A stretch of 64,000 nt of DNA, from the NCBI GenBank assembly GCA_046293135.1, contig JBKBPR010000006.1:1-64000 (forward strand), in the 5' to 3' direction. Shown here one piece after another: positions 25,228 through 33,058 of the stretch. The notes under the pieces are model-generated. The model searched no databases and had not been told where the DNA came from. It saw only the letters and a program-made list of their open reading frames with translations. Each line of letters begins with the position of its first letter. Position 1 is the first letter of the stretch. Source of the stretch: UBA2638 sp046293135 (lineage in GTDB: Bacteria > Pseudomonadota > Alphaproteobacteria > Micavibrionales > Micavibrionaceae). The translations under genes were made by a program, and so were the position numbers.

Positions 25228-26736
25228 GTGTCAGGCCTTTCGCAACCAACACTGGAAGAATTCTCAAGCCATTTTATTCAGGGCAAAACCCAGCTACTCT
25301 ATCGCTGGGCTCCCGCCGATATGGTCACGCCTGTAGCCGCTTATCTCAAATTATGCGGCGGGCGCAAAAACAGCTTTTTGCTGGAATCAGTTGAGGGCGG
25401 AAGCGTTCTTGGGCGCTATTCCATCATCGGCCTTGACCCTGATATTATCTGGTCATGTGAGGGAGATCAGGTCAAAACATGGCACAATTATGGCTCATGG
25501 AATTTGAGCAATGACGATCCCCTGCCCGCATTGCGGGAGATGATCAAGGCTTGCAAGATTGATATCGAGCCTGAAGGCCTGCCGCCAATGGCCGTTTCGG
25601 GTATTTTCGGCTATATGGGCTATGATATGATCCGTATGGTTGAGGATATTCCCGATGATAATCCCGACACTCTGAACATCCCTGATAGTATTTTCATGCG
25701 CCCGACCGCGCTGGTGATTTTCGACAATGTGAAAAACATGATCTGCATTGTCACGCCAGTTTATTTACATGGCCACAACACCAAAAAAAGCGCCAAGAAA
25801 ATATATGCCGAAGCTGAAAAAACGATTAGCGCTCTCGCGAAAAACCTATTGAGCAGCCTGAAGTTCAAGCCGCAAAGCAGCGCTGTCAAACTCCCGCTCC
25901 ATATTGAATCAAACACCACGGAAACCGAATATCACGCCATGATTGATCGGGCGATTGAATATATCCGCGCCGGTGATATTTTTCAGGTCGTGCTTTCACA
26001 AAGGTTCTGGGTTGATTTCGACTTGCCGCCTTTTGAGCTATATCGCTCGCTAAGACGTTTAAATCCGTCACCGTTTTTGTTTCACTTCCAGTTTGAGGGT
26101 TTTGCGCTGGTCGGTTCAAGCCCTGAGATTCTTGTGCGCGTTCGTGACAAAGAGCTCACTATTCGTCCGATTGCCGGAACGCGGATTCGCGGTAAAAACG
26201 CCGCCGAAGATGAAGCCCTCGCCGCTGATTTGCTTGGCGACCCGAAGGAACGCGCCGAGCATTTGATGCTGCTTGATCTAGGGCGCAATGATGTTGGCCG
26301 CGTTGCCGAAATCGGCTCGGTCAAGGTGACCGATCAATTTGTGGTCGAGTATTACTCCCACGTCATGCATATTGTTTCGAACGTCATCGGAACTGTGCGC
26401 AATGGCTTGGATATTCTCGATGCGCTTTTTGCAGGGTTTCCGGCCGGAACGGTCAGCGGCGCACCGAAAATTCGCGCGATGCAAATCATTGATGAGCTGG
26501 AAAAAGACCGCCGCTCTTATTATGCGGGATGTGTCGGTTATATCTCCGGCAACGGCAATATGGATACCTGTATCGCGCTGCGCACCGCTTTAATTAAGGA
26601 CGGGAAGTTATATATACAGTCAGGGGCGGGCATTGTCGCCGACAGCCAAAAAGATTCCGAATATAGCGAAACCGTCAACAAAGCCAAGGCGCTGGTAAAG
26701 GCTGCGGAAGACGCGCTTTCGCAACATCGCGCTTAA
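25228..26736 (+). CDS. trpE: Anthranilate synthase component I
   Basis: Makes anthranilate from chorismate with ammonia from TrpG; first step of tryptophan synthesis. The GTG start lies three bases after ppiD. The 502 residues have the N-terminal regulatory region with the LLES feedback-inhibition element, and the chorismate-binding domain with AGDIFQVVLSQRF, NPSPFLFH, IRPIAGTRIRG, LLDLGRNDVGRV, FPAGTVSGAPKIRAM and GIVADS. Length is normal. No leader peptide or attenuator can precede it at this spacing. The partner trpG is 1.3 kb away, beyond an antisense gene. Confidence 0.97.
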   Translation: MSGLSQPTLEEFSSHFIQGKTQLLYRWAPADMVTPVAAYLKLCGGRKNSFLLESVEGGSVLGRYSIIGLDPDIIWSCEGDQVKTWHNYGSWNLSNDDPLPALREMIKACKIDIEPEGLPPMAVSGIFGYMGYDMIRMVEDIPDDNPDTLNIPDSIFMRPTALVIFDNVKNMICIVTPVYLHGHNTKKSAKKIYAEAEKTISALAKNLLSSLKFKPQSSAVKLPLHIESNTTETEYHAMIDRAIEYIRAGDIFQVVLSQRFWVDFDLPPFELYRSLRRLNPSPFLFHFQFEGFALVGSSPEILVRVRDKELTIRPIAGTRIRGKNAAEDEALAADLLGDPKERAEHLMLLDLGRNDVGRVAEIGSVKVTDQFVVEYYSHVMHIVSNVIGTVRNGLDILDALFAGFPAGTVSGAPKIRAMQIIDELEKDRRSYYAGCVGYISGNGNMDTCIALRTALIKDGKLYIQSGAGIVADSQKDSEYSETVNKAKALVKAAEDALSQHRA

Positions 26737-26750
26737 GTCTTGACTTAATC

Positions 26751-27950
26751 CTATTCGGCCTCAATGTCGGTTCTATTGTTATCAACGTCTACGGATATTT
26801 TTGCAGTTTCTTGACGCGTTTTTGCGGCGGGGTGATGCAGAACAGCGCTCACCGGAACAAGTTCCAAGCCTCGTTCCTTCATACTCGGCATCCAATCACG
26901 CAGCGCCTCAAGCGTATGCTTGCGCGGATGACCGATAGCAATCGCAACGCCCTGACGATGCGCGGTACGCTCCAACTCACCCAAGGCCTTTATCACCGCC
27001 TCATACGTATCGTAATGATCGAGGAACACATCACGCTCGGCATAAGGAACGCCAGCCTCAAAGGCTTTGCGCGCCCCAACCGATGAGCCGATTGTTTTGG
27101 AATCCACAAAAAACAGCCCCCGTGCTTTAAGAGCCTCCATAACCCAGCCCATAGCGCGTTCATTTTGTGTCAAGCGGCTGCCCATATGATTGTTAATCCC
27201 GACATATCCTTCAAAGGCGGTAAAGACATGATTGTCCAGCACGTCCATAAACTCGTCTTTGCTCATTTTGGTTGTCAGCCCCGATGGTCCCATATTCTGG
27301 CTGGAATCCATTGGCTCCATCGGCACATGGATAATCAGCTCATGCCCCTTTTTTTTGGCGGGAACGGTTAGCTCGCTTAAATTCGGAGCATAGGGCAAAA
27401 ACGCCAATGTCAGCGGGGCGGGCAAGTCCAGCGTATCAAAGGAGTAGCGCCGCGCCATGCCCATATCATCAATGATAATGACGACCTTGGCGGTTTCACC
27501 GCTATGACTCGGGTAGCTGGGCAGCGCTTGGCGTGGCGGCGGTGATGACTGAGTTGTCGATGGCTCAACCCTGTCAATTACCTCCGCGACAATGGTTTTG
27601 GGCGTGGTTTTGAGAATATCACCGCGCGGCTCTAGCGATCTATTTTCAGCGCCTTTTATTTGCGGCTGCGGCTGCGGCAAGCTGCCTTCAAAATCCAGAC
27701 GGAAAGATTTCATATCCCTTTGACGTTGCGGCGATTGAAGGCGCGGCAACACCGCAACCGAGGCGCGATCCTCCTCAATCAAAACGCCCGCCCGCTCCCC
27801 GCTGGAATGCTGCTGATGCGCCTGCAATGCGGGCTTGACCGCCCTGTATTGGTCAATCCCGTCAATCAGAACCACCTTGACGAAAACCAGCATCACAAGC
27901 GCCAGAGCCGTGAATGAAAGCTTTGTGACTGGAGGGTGATTGCGTTTCAT
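26751..27950 (-). CDS. YibQ-type divergent polysaccharide deacetylase family protein
   Basis: The C-terminal 230 residues match the divergent polysaccharide deacetylase family (YibQ, DUF610): VVIIIDDMGM, LTLAFLPYAPN, GHELIIHVPMEP, GINNHMGSRLT, FFVDSKTI and IAIGHP. This is a NodB-like fold with metal-binding Asp and His residues; the substrate is not established. ATG 27950 is chosen because it opens with KRNHPPVTK and a transmembrane anchor (about 11-31); the open frame upstream, to 28067, would overlap the trpG start. A long Pro/Gln-rich linker follows the anchor. It lies antisense between trpE and trpG. YibQ genes often sit near murein hydrolase genes such as envC or ctpA, not here. Confidence 0.88.
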   Translation of the reverse strand: MKRNHPPVTKLSFTALALVMLVFVKVVLIDGIDQYRAVKPALQAHQQHSSGERAGVLIEEDRASVAVLPRLQSPQRQRDMKSFRLDFEGSLPQPQPQIKGAENRSLEPRGDILKTTPKTIVAEVIDRVEPSTTQSSPPPRQALPSYPSHSGETAKVVIIIDDMGMARRYSFDTLDLPAPLTLAFLPYAPNLSELTVPAKKKGHELIIHVPMEPMDSSQNMGPSGLTTKMSKDEFMDVLDNHVFTAFEGYVGINNHMGSRLTQNERAMGWVMEALKARGLFFVDSKTIGSSVGARKAFEAGVPYAERDVFLDHYDTYEAVIKALGELERTAHRQGVAIAIGHPRKHTLEALRDWMPSMKERGLELVPVSAVLHHPAAKTRQETAKISVDVDNNRTDIEAE

Positions 27951-28010
27951 AGGCAATACGATAATCGCCGCGGCGTAAAATTGAAAGCAAAGAATCCCCG
28001 TTATCAGCAC

Positions 28011-28039
28011 TTGCAATTCATAGCATTCCGCAGCATAGT
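28011..28039 (+). promoter_or_regulatory. Candidate promoter for trpG-trpD-trpC
   Basis: TTGCAA (28011-28016) and CATAGT (28034-28039) are separated by 17 bases and lie 27 bases before the trpG start. An internal promoter is needed because the antisense gene separates trpG from trpE. The boxes are imperfect matches, so this is a weak prediction. Confidence 0.3.
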
Positions 28040-28065
28040 GCAGAGCTTGGAACTGGACAAAACTC

Positions 28066-28638
28066 ATGATCGTTCTTATCGATAATTACGACAGCTTCAC
28101 TTATAATCTGGTGCAATATTTCGGCGATCTGGGGCATAACGCCCATGTCGTGCGCAATGATAAAATTACCGCTGAGGAGCTGCGCGCACTCAAACCCGCC
28201 GCTATCGTTATCTCCCCCGGTCCGAGCGATCCCGATCATGCGGGAATTTCACTTGAAAGCATTCGCATTGCTGCTGAGGATGATATCCCGCTTTTGGGCG
28301 TATGCCTTGGGCATCAATGTATTGGGCAAGCCTTCGGCGGCAAGGTTATCCGCGCCCCTGAACCCGTTCACGGCAAAACCAGCCCAATCACTCACGGCGC
28401 AAAAGGGCTATTTGAAGACCTGCCCGAACCGTATGAGGTTGCGCGTTATCACTCGCTTATTGTTGAAAAATCCAGCCTTCCCGATTGTCTGGACATCACC
28501 GCACAAAGCGCGCAAGATGGCTTGATTATGGGCTTATCGCACAAAACCAAGCCCATCCACGGCATCCAGTTTCACCCCGAAAGCATTGCTACCGAACACG
28601 GGCATAAGCTTTTGCAAAACTTTACGAGGCATTTGTAA
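28066..28638 (+). CDS. trpG: Anthranilate synthase component II (glutamine amidotransferase)
   Basis: Supplies ammonia from glutamine to TrpE; may also serve aminodeoxychorismate synthase. The 190 residues form a class I glutaminase with the nucleophile cysteine in LLGVCLGHQCIGQAFGG, the oxyanion region SPGPSDPDHAGIS and the catalytic His/Glu in GIQFHPESI. Length matches. It is six bases upstream of trpD, so the genes form an operon with trpC, while trpE is in the ppiD unit. Confidence 0.96.
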   Translation: MIVLIDNYDSFTYNLVQYFGDLGHNAHVVRNDKITAEELRALKPAAIVISPGPSDPDHAGISLESIRIAAEDDIPLLGVCLGHQCIGQAFGGKVIRAPEPVHGKTSPITHGAKGLFEDLPEPYEVARYHSLIVEKSSLPDCLDITAQSAQDGLIMGLSHKTKPIHGIQFHPESIATEHGHKLLQNFTRHL

Positions 28639-28644
28639 TTCACC

Positions 28645-29712
28645 ATGAGCACAATTGTTAAAGATTCCACTCTACGCCTGAAAGACGGGCAATCGCTGAC
28701 CGAAAGCAATATGGTTGAATGTATGCAAGCCATTATGAATGGCGAGGTTGAGGAAGATGCGCTGGAGCAATTCCTGATTGCGCTCTCCGAAAAGGGCGAG
28801 AATGTTGCCGAGATTACAGGCGCTGCCAAGGTGATGCGCGAGAAAGCGGCAACGATCAAAGCGCCGCATAATGCGGTTGATTGCTGCGGTACTGGCGGTG
28901 ACCAGCGCGGCACGTACAATGTTTCAACCGCTGTGGCAATTGTGGCGGCAGCTTGCGGCGTTCCCATCGCCAAGCACGGCAACCGCGCGGCCAGCTCTAA
29001 ATCGGGCGCGGCTGATGTGCTCGAAGCATTGGGCGCACGGATTGACCTGCCGCATTTTGCGCTTGAAAAAGCGCTCAGGGAATATCGCTTCGCCTTTTTG
29101 ATGGCGACCAATCATCACCAATCGATGTATCACGTTGCCGCTGTGCGTAAGAAAATCCAGCAACGCACGATCTTTAACCTTTTGGGGCCGCTGGCCAATC
29201 CGGGCGGAACGCGTTATCAGCTTCTCGGTGTTTTTGATAAAAAATGGCTGATGCCTGTCGCAGAAACACTGTGCAAACTCGTCACAAAACGCGCATGGAT
29301 TGTCCATAGTCGTGACGGGCTGGATGAGATTTCAATCTCCGACAAAACCGACATTGTGATGATTGGCGAAGATCAAAAGCTGAGTGAGAGAACAATCTCA
29401 CCCGAAGACTTCGGCCTCCCGACCCATAATATCTGCGAGATTATCGGCGGCGATGTGGCTTATAACGCCAAAGCATTGCGCGCGGTTTTAGAGGGCGAAA
29501 AAAGTGCTTACAGGAATATTGTTCTGGCCAATACGGCAGCGGTTTTGTGTATTCACAACAATTCGGACGACCTGAAAAATGCCGTTTCAATTGCGGCCGA
29601 AGCCATTGATAGCGGCTTTGCCTGGCAGAATTTTTGCGATTACATCACCTTCACCAGAGGGATTGAGGATGATATTAAACTGGCGCTTGATGGCACGGAA
29701 AAACTACGCTAA
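28645..29712 (+). CDS. trpD: Anthranilate phosphoribosyltransferase
   Basis: Joins anthranilate to phosphoribosyl pyrophosphate, the second step of tryptophan synthesis. Conserved motifs include DCCGTGGDQRGTYNVST (PRPP binding), KHGNRAASSKSGAADVLEALG, FLMATNHHQSM, RTIFNLLGPLANPG and SRDGLDEIS. The 355 residues are slightly longer than the usual 340, at the C-terminus. It is six bases after trpG and 52 bases before trpC. Confidence 0.97.
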   Translation: MSTIVKDSTLRLKDGQSLTESNMVECMQAIMNGEVEEDALEQFLIALSEKGENVAEITGAAKVMREKAATIKAPHNAVDCCGTGGDQRGTYNVSTAVAIVAAACGVPIAKHGNRAASSKSGAADVLEALGARIDLPHFALEKALREYRFAFLMATNHHQSMYHVAAVRKKIQQRTIFNLLGPLANPGGTRYQLLGVFDKKWLMPVAETLCKLVTKRAWIVHSRDGLDEISISDKTDIVMIGEDQKLSERTISPEDFGLPTHNICEIIGGDVAYNAKALRAVLEGEKSAYRNIVLANTAAVLCIHNNSDDLKNAVSIAAEAIDSGFAWQNFCDYITFTRGIEDDIKLALDGTEKLR

Positions 29713-29764
29713 CCCCGCTCTTCTTACACAATAACAATAACCACGAATCAAATTTTCAGACCCT

Positions 29765-30577
29765 ATGCCCGATATCCTCGAACAAATCTGCAGTAAGACT
29801 TTAGAATATGTCGCGCAATGCAAGCGGACGCGGCCACTCGATGACATTATAGCCGCCGCGCAATCGCCGGAGCTTGAAAAACCGCGTGGTTTCATCAACG
29901 CTCTGAAGGCAAAAATGCAATCAGGCGAAGCGGCTCTGATCGCCGAGATCAAAAAAGCCTCGCCGAGCAAGGGGTTAATTCGCGCCGATTTCAACCCTGC
30001 AGAGCTGGCGCAATCCTATCAAAACGGCGGGGCGGCATGCCTATCCGTCCTGACCGATCAACCCTATTTCCAAGGCCATGATGAATATCTGCTGGCGGCT
30101 AGAAATGCAGTGCCCCTGCCCGTTTTGCGCAAGGATTTCATGTTAGAGCCTTATCAAATCCATGAGAGCCGCGCCCTTGGGGCGGATTGCATTTTGCTGA
30201 TCGTCGCCGCGCTCAGTGATTCGGCGTTGCGCGAGCTGTATACGCTTTCTGTTACGCTCGGCATGGATGTCCTGATTGAAATTCATGATGAAGCCGAGCT
30301 AAACAGGGCGCTCAACCTCGATCCCGCGCCGCAAAGCGCGATGATCGGGGTCAATAGCCGCAACCTCAAAACGCTTGAGGTCAATATTGACACGGCCTTC
30401 GCGCTCGCAGAAAAAATCCCCGATAAGTATCTAAAAGTCGCCGAAAGCGGGATCGGTTCTTATGAGGATGTCACCGCCCTGAAAAACGCGGGATACCAAG
30501 CTTTTTTGATTGGCGAGAGCCTTATGCGGCAAAATGATGTGACGCTGGCGACCAAAAAAATCTTGGGGAAAGCATAA
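29765..30577 (+). CDS. trpC: Indole-3-glycerol phosphate synthase
   Basis: Closes the indole ring in tryptophan synthesis. The 270 residues form a single TIM-barrel enzyme with EIKKASPSKG, LSVLTDQPYFQG, LRKDFMLEPYQIHESRA, GVNSRNLKTLEV and VAESGIGS and GFLIGE-like AFLIGESLM at the end. It is not fused to trpF. It is followed by lexA rather than the moaC and moeA genes that lie between them in several other alphaproteobacteria. Confidence 0.96.
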   Translation: MPDILEQICSKTLEYVAQCKRTRPLDDIIAAAQSPELEKPRGFINALKAKMQSGEAALIAEIKKASPSKGLIRADFNPAELAQSYQNGGAACLSVLTDQPYFQGHDEYLLAARNAVPLPVLRKDFMLEPYQIHESRALGADCILLIVAALSDSALRELYTLSVTLGMDVLIEIHDEAELNRALNLDPAPQSAMIGVNSRNLKTLEVNIDTAFALAEKIPDKYLKVAESGIGSYEDVTALKNAGYQAFLIGESLMRQNDVTLATKKILGKA

Positions 30578-30596
30578 ATAAATTGACACAAAAGGT

Positions 30597-30611
30597 GAAC
30601 TATAATAGAAC
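30597..30611 (+). promoter_or_regulatory. LexA (SOS) box of lexA
   Basis: GAAC at 30597-30600 and GAAC at 30608-30611 are separated by exactly seven bases (TATAATA). This direct-repeat form, GAAC-N7-GAAC or GTTC-N7-GTTC on the other strand, is the known alphaproteobacterial LexA target, unlike the palindromic enterobacterial box. It overlaps a TATAAT and lies 48 bases before the lexA ATG, as expected for autorepression. Confidence 0.85.
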
Positions 30612-30659
30612 ATATACAGGACATCGTAAGATTTGTCTGCACATATTCTTGAGGACGCC

Positions 30660-31394
30660 ATGTTGACAAAAAAGCAGCGAGAGCTGTTGCTCTATATCCG
30701 TGACCATATGAGTCATGATGATGTTGCCCCCTCTTTCGAGGAAATGAAGGAGGCTTTGGGGCTAAAATCAAAATCGGGCATTCACCGCCTGATTACGGGA
30801 CTTGTTGAGCGCGGCTATCTTGAACGATTGCCGCACCGCGCCCGCGCCTTGGCCATTAAAAAGCTTCCGGATAATTTGGCGGCAACCGCAACATCTGCGC
30901 CCAGAACGATGGGTATGGGCGGCGGCGCTGCTTCTCCCAAAGCCTCTGCGAATGCCGCGGGAACGCTTTATTCAGGGGTGTCGAATGCGTCCGGTGCATC
31001 AAATGCGGGTATCATTGATATTCCGCTCTGCGGTAAAATTGCCGCGGGAACACCGATTGAAGCCATTCAGCATAACGGCAATGCGGTATCCCTACCCGAA
31101 TTCATGCTTGGCGGCGGGGAGCATTACGCCCTCACGGTTGAAGGCGATTCTATGATCAAGGCCGGAATCCACGATTCCGATACAGTCATTATCCAGCGCT
31201 GCAGCACAGCGGAAAACGGCACAATTATCGTCGCCTTGGTGGATGGCGAGGAGGCCACGCTCAAACGCCTGCGCCGCGCCGGAAGCAAGATTGTATTAGA
31301 ACCTGAAAATGATGCCTATGAGCCGCAAATATTAGAGCCTGAGCGCGTTCAAATCCAAGGCCGATTGGTAAGCCTGCTGCGCCAATATCATTGA
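30660..31394 (+). CDS. lexA: LexA repressor
   Basis: Represses SOS genes and is inactivated by self-cleavage when RecA is activated. ATG 30660 has GAGG five bases upstream and begins MLTKKQRELL, the usual LexA start; an earlier in-frame start at 30633 is rejected. The 244 residues hold the winged-helix domain (APSFEEMKEALGLKSKSGIHRLI), the cleavage site A129-G130 in IAAGTP, and the Ser/Lys dyad S164 (EGDSM) and K202 (ATLKRLRR). The linker between the two domains is longer than usual, at about 40 residues, rich in Gly, Ala and Ser. An alphaproteobacterial LexA box lies in front. Confidence 0.97.
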   Translation: MLTKKQRELLLYIRDHMSHDDVAPSFEEMKEALGLKSKSGIHRLITGLVERGYLERLPHRARALAIKKLPDNLAATATSAPRTMGMGGGAASPKASANAAGTLYSGVSNASGASNAGIIDIPLCGKIAAGTPIEAIQHNGNAVSLPEFMLGGGEHYALTVEGDSMIKAGIHDSDTVIIQRCSTAENGTIIVALVDGEEATLKRLRRAGSKIVLEPENDAYEPQILEPERVQIQGRLVSLLRQYH

Positions 31395-31408
31395 TTGGGC
31401 GCCTCTAT

Positions 31409-31912
31409 TTACTGAATTTGATATATCACCGCTGCCCGCGCCTCAAATGCACTTACCATGCGTTTCACGATCTCTTGAAAGAACATCTGAGCCATTCCCT
31501 GTAACACATTGTTTTTAAATTCAAATTCAACATGGAAATCAATTGTACAGCTTCCATCCTGATTTTGTGTGAACCGCCAACGGTTCTTTAATTGACGCAA
31601 TGGCCCGCGCAAATACTCGATATAGATTTCGCCGATTTCCGGAACTTCGTCAGCATTTTGCATCACTTCTTCGCCGATTTTACGCGGCTGCGGCGGCACA
31701 AGAATAACTTTTGATGTAAACCGCTCACGCAGCATTTTATACCCAACCACCAAATCAGCATAAAACACGCTCTCGCTCTCACGTTTGGTGATACGGCTGG
31801 CCACGCACCACGGTGCAAATTCCACATACTTATCCACAGCCGCCACCAGATCAAACATCTGCTGCGCGGTATAGGGGAGCGTTTTTTGCTCGATATGCGT
31901 TTTCATACCCAT
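31409..31912 (-). CDS. RatA/COQ10-type START-domain protein
   Basis: 167 residues of the polyketide cyclase/START-like family to which RatA and the ubiquinone-binding COQ10 belong: TLPYTAQQMFDLVAAVDKYVEFAPWC, a long central beta sheet and the C-terminal helix EIVKRMVSAFEARA. In alphaproteobacteria this gene is usually next to lipA and is most likely a ubiquinone-binding lipid carrier; the toxin name used for the E. coli relative should not be transferred without evidence. It lies 66 bases after lipA on the same strand and converges on lexA. Confidence 0.9.
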   Translation of the reverse strand: MGMKTHIEQKTLPYTAQQMFDLVAAVDKYVEFAPWCVASRITKRESESVFYADLVVGYKMLRERFTSKVILVPPQPRKIGEEVMQNADEVPEIGEIYIEYLRGPLRQLKNRWRFTQNQDGSCTIDFHVEFEFKNNVLQGMAQMFFQEIVKRMVSAFEARAAVIYQIQ

Positions 31913-31978
31913 GGATTCTAAACGGCCAATCTGCTTTCAAGCTTGGAAATCAATGAAATAAGAAGAAAAATAATACTG

Positions 31979-32953
31979 CTACTCGGCCGCTTGCGGCTGA
32001 GCGCCCGTAAGCTTCGCCTGACGCGCCGCCTTGAGCCGCGAAAAATCATCTCCCGCATGATGTGATGAACGCGTGAGCGGCGTGGCCGATACCATCAAAA
32101 ACCCCTTGGCGCGCGCCATGCGTTCCAACTGCTCGAATTCCTCCGGCGTCCAGAACTTCTCTAGCGGCGCGTGTTTCGGGGTCGGCTGCAAATATTGACC
32201 AATCGTAATAAAATCAATTCCCGCCGCGCGCATATCGTCCATAACCTGCCCGACCTCCTCACGCGTTTCACCCAGCCCGACCATCAAGCCTGACTTGGTG
32301 AACATCGAAGGATCACGCTCCTTCACACGCTCCAAAAGCCTGAGCGAGCGGAAATACCGCGCCCCCGGACGAATAGTCGGATAAAGCCGCGGTACAGTCT
32401 CCAGATTGTGATTAAACACATCCGGCCGCGCATCAATGACCTGATCAACATGGGTCAAATTGCCTTTGAAATCACCAGGCAAGATTTCAATCGTTGTTTC
32501 GGGCGCTTTCATACGAATGGCCATAATCGTCTTGACGAAATGATCCGCACCACAATCCTCCAGATCATCACGGTCAACCGATGTGACAACGACGTGCTTT
32601 AAGCCCATCTGATGCACCGCCACACCGATCCGCAGCGGTTCTAGCTTATCGAGCGCTTCAGGCTTGCCCGTCGCCACATTGCAAAATGCGCAAGCCCGCG
32701 TACAAACCTCGCCCATAATCATGAATGTGGCGTGTTTTTGCTGCCAGCACTCCCCGATATTCGGGCATCCCGCCTCCTCACACACTGTTGTGAGCTTATG
32801 CTTACGGACAATCGCCTTTGTTTCGGCATAGACCGCGCCTTGCGGCGCTTTCACGCGAATCCATTCAGGTTTGCGCCCCGTCGGACGATCCGGATTTTTT
32901 TGCTTTTCCGGATGGCGTTTTTCTTTTTTCAAAAGCTCAGGATTATAGGTCAT
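31979..32953 (-). CDS. lipA: Lipoyl synthase
   Basis: Radical SAM enzyme that inserts two sulphurs into octanoyl groups on lipoyl domains, such as the one fused to PdhB here. Both iron-sulphur clusters are visible: the auxiliary cluster C58-C63-C69 in CEEAGCPNIGEC and the radical SAM C84-C88-C91 in CTRACAFC. Later come VTSVDRDDL and the C-terminal SHHAGDDF with the serine that ligates the auxiliary cluster. The 324 residues are normal. Together with the COQ10-like gene it is a typical alphaproteobacterial pair. Confidence 0.97.
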   Translation of the reverse strand: MTYNPELLKKEKRHPEKQKNPDRPTGRKPEWIRVKAPQGAVYAETKAIVRKHKLTTVCEEAGCPNIGECWQQKHATFMIMGEVCTRACAFCNVATGKPEALDKLEPLRIGVAVHQMGLKHVVVTSVDRDDLEDCGADHFVKTIMAIRMKAPETTIEILPGDFKGNLTHVDQVIDARPDVFNHNLETVPRLYPTIRPGARYFRSLRLLERVKERDPSMFTKSGLMVGLGETREEVGQVMDDMRAAGIDFITIGQYLQPTPKHAPLEKFWTPEEFEQLERMARAKGFLMVSATPLTRSSHHAGDDFSRLKAARQAKLTGAQPQAAE

Positions 32954-33058
32954 GCTCTCAAAGCACCCGTTTTATAAGTGTTACAATACGGTTTATATAG
33001 GGAATTGCAGGCGCAATGCAAGCACTTCGACTTAGGCCTTATACAAAACCGCCATTCT

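Noticed and set aside
30583..30606. Perfect TTGACA and TATAAT hexamers before lexA as a sigma-70 promoter
   Set aside because: They are only 12 bases apart, too close for a normal promoter; only the LexA box is reported.
31409..31912. RatA as a ribosome-association toxin
   Set aside because: The family match is real, but the position beside lipA and general alphaproteobacterial context favour a COQ10-like role; no antitoxin partner is present.
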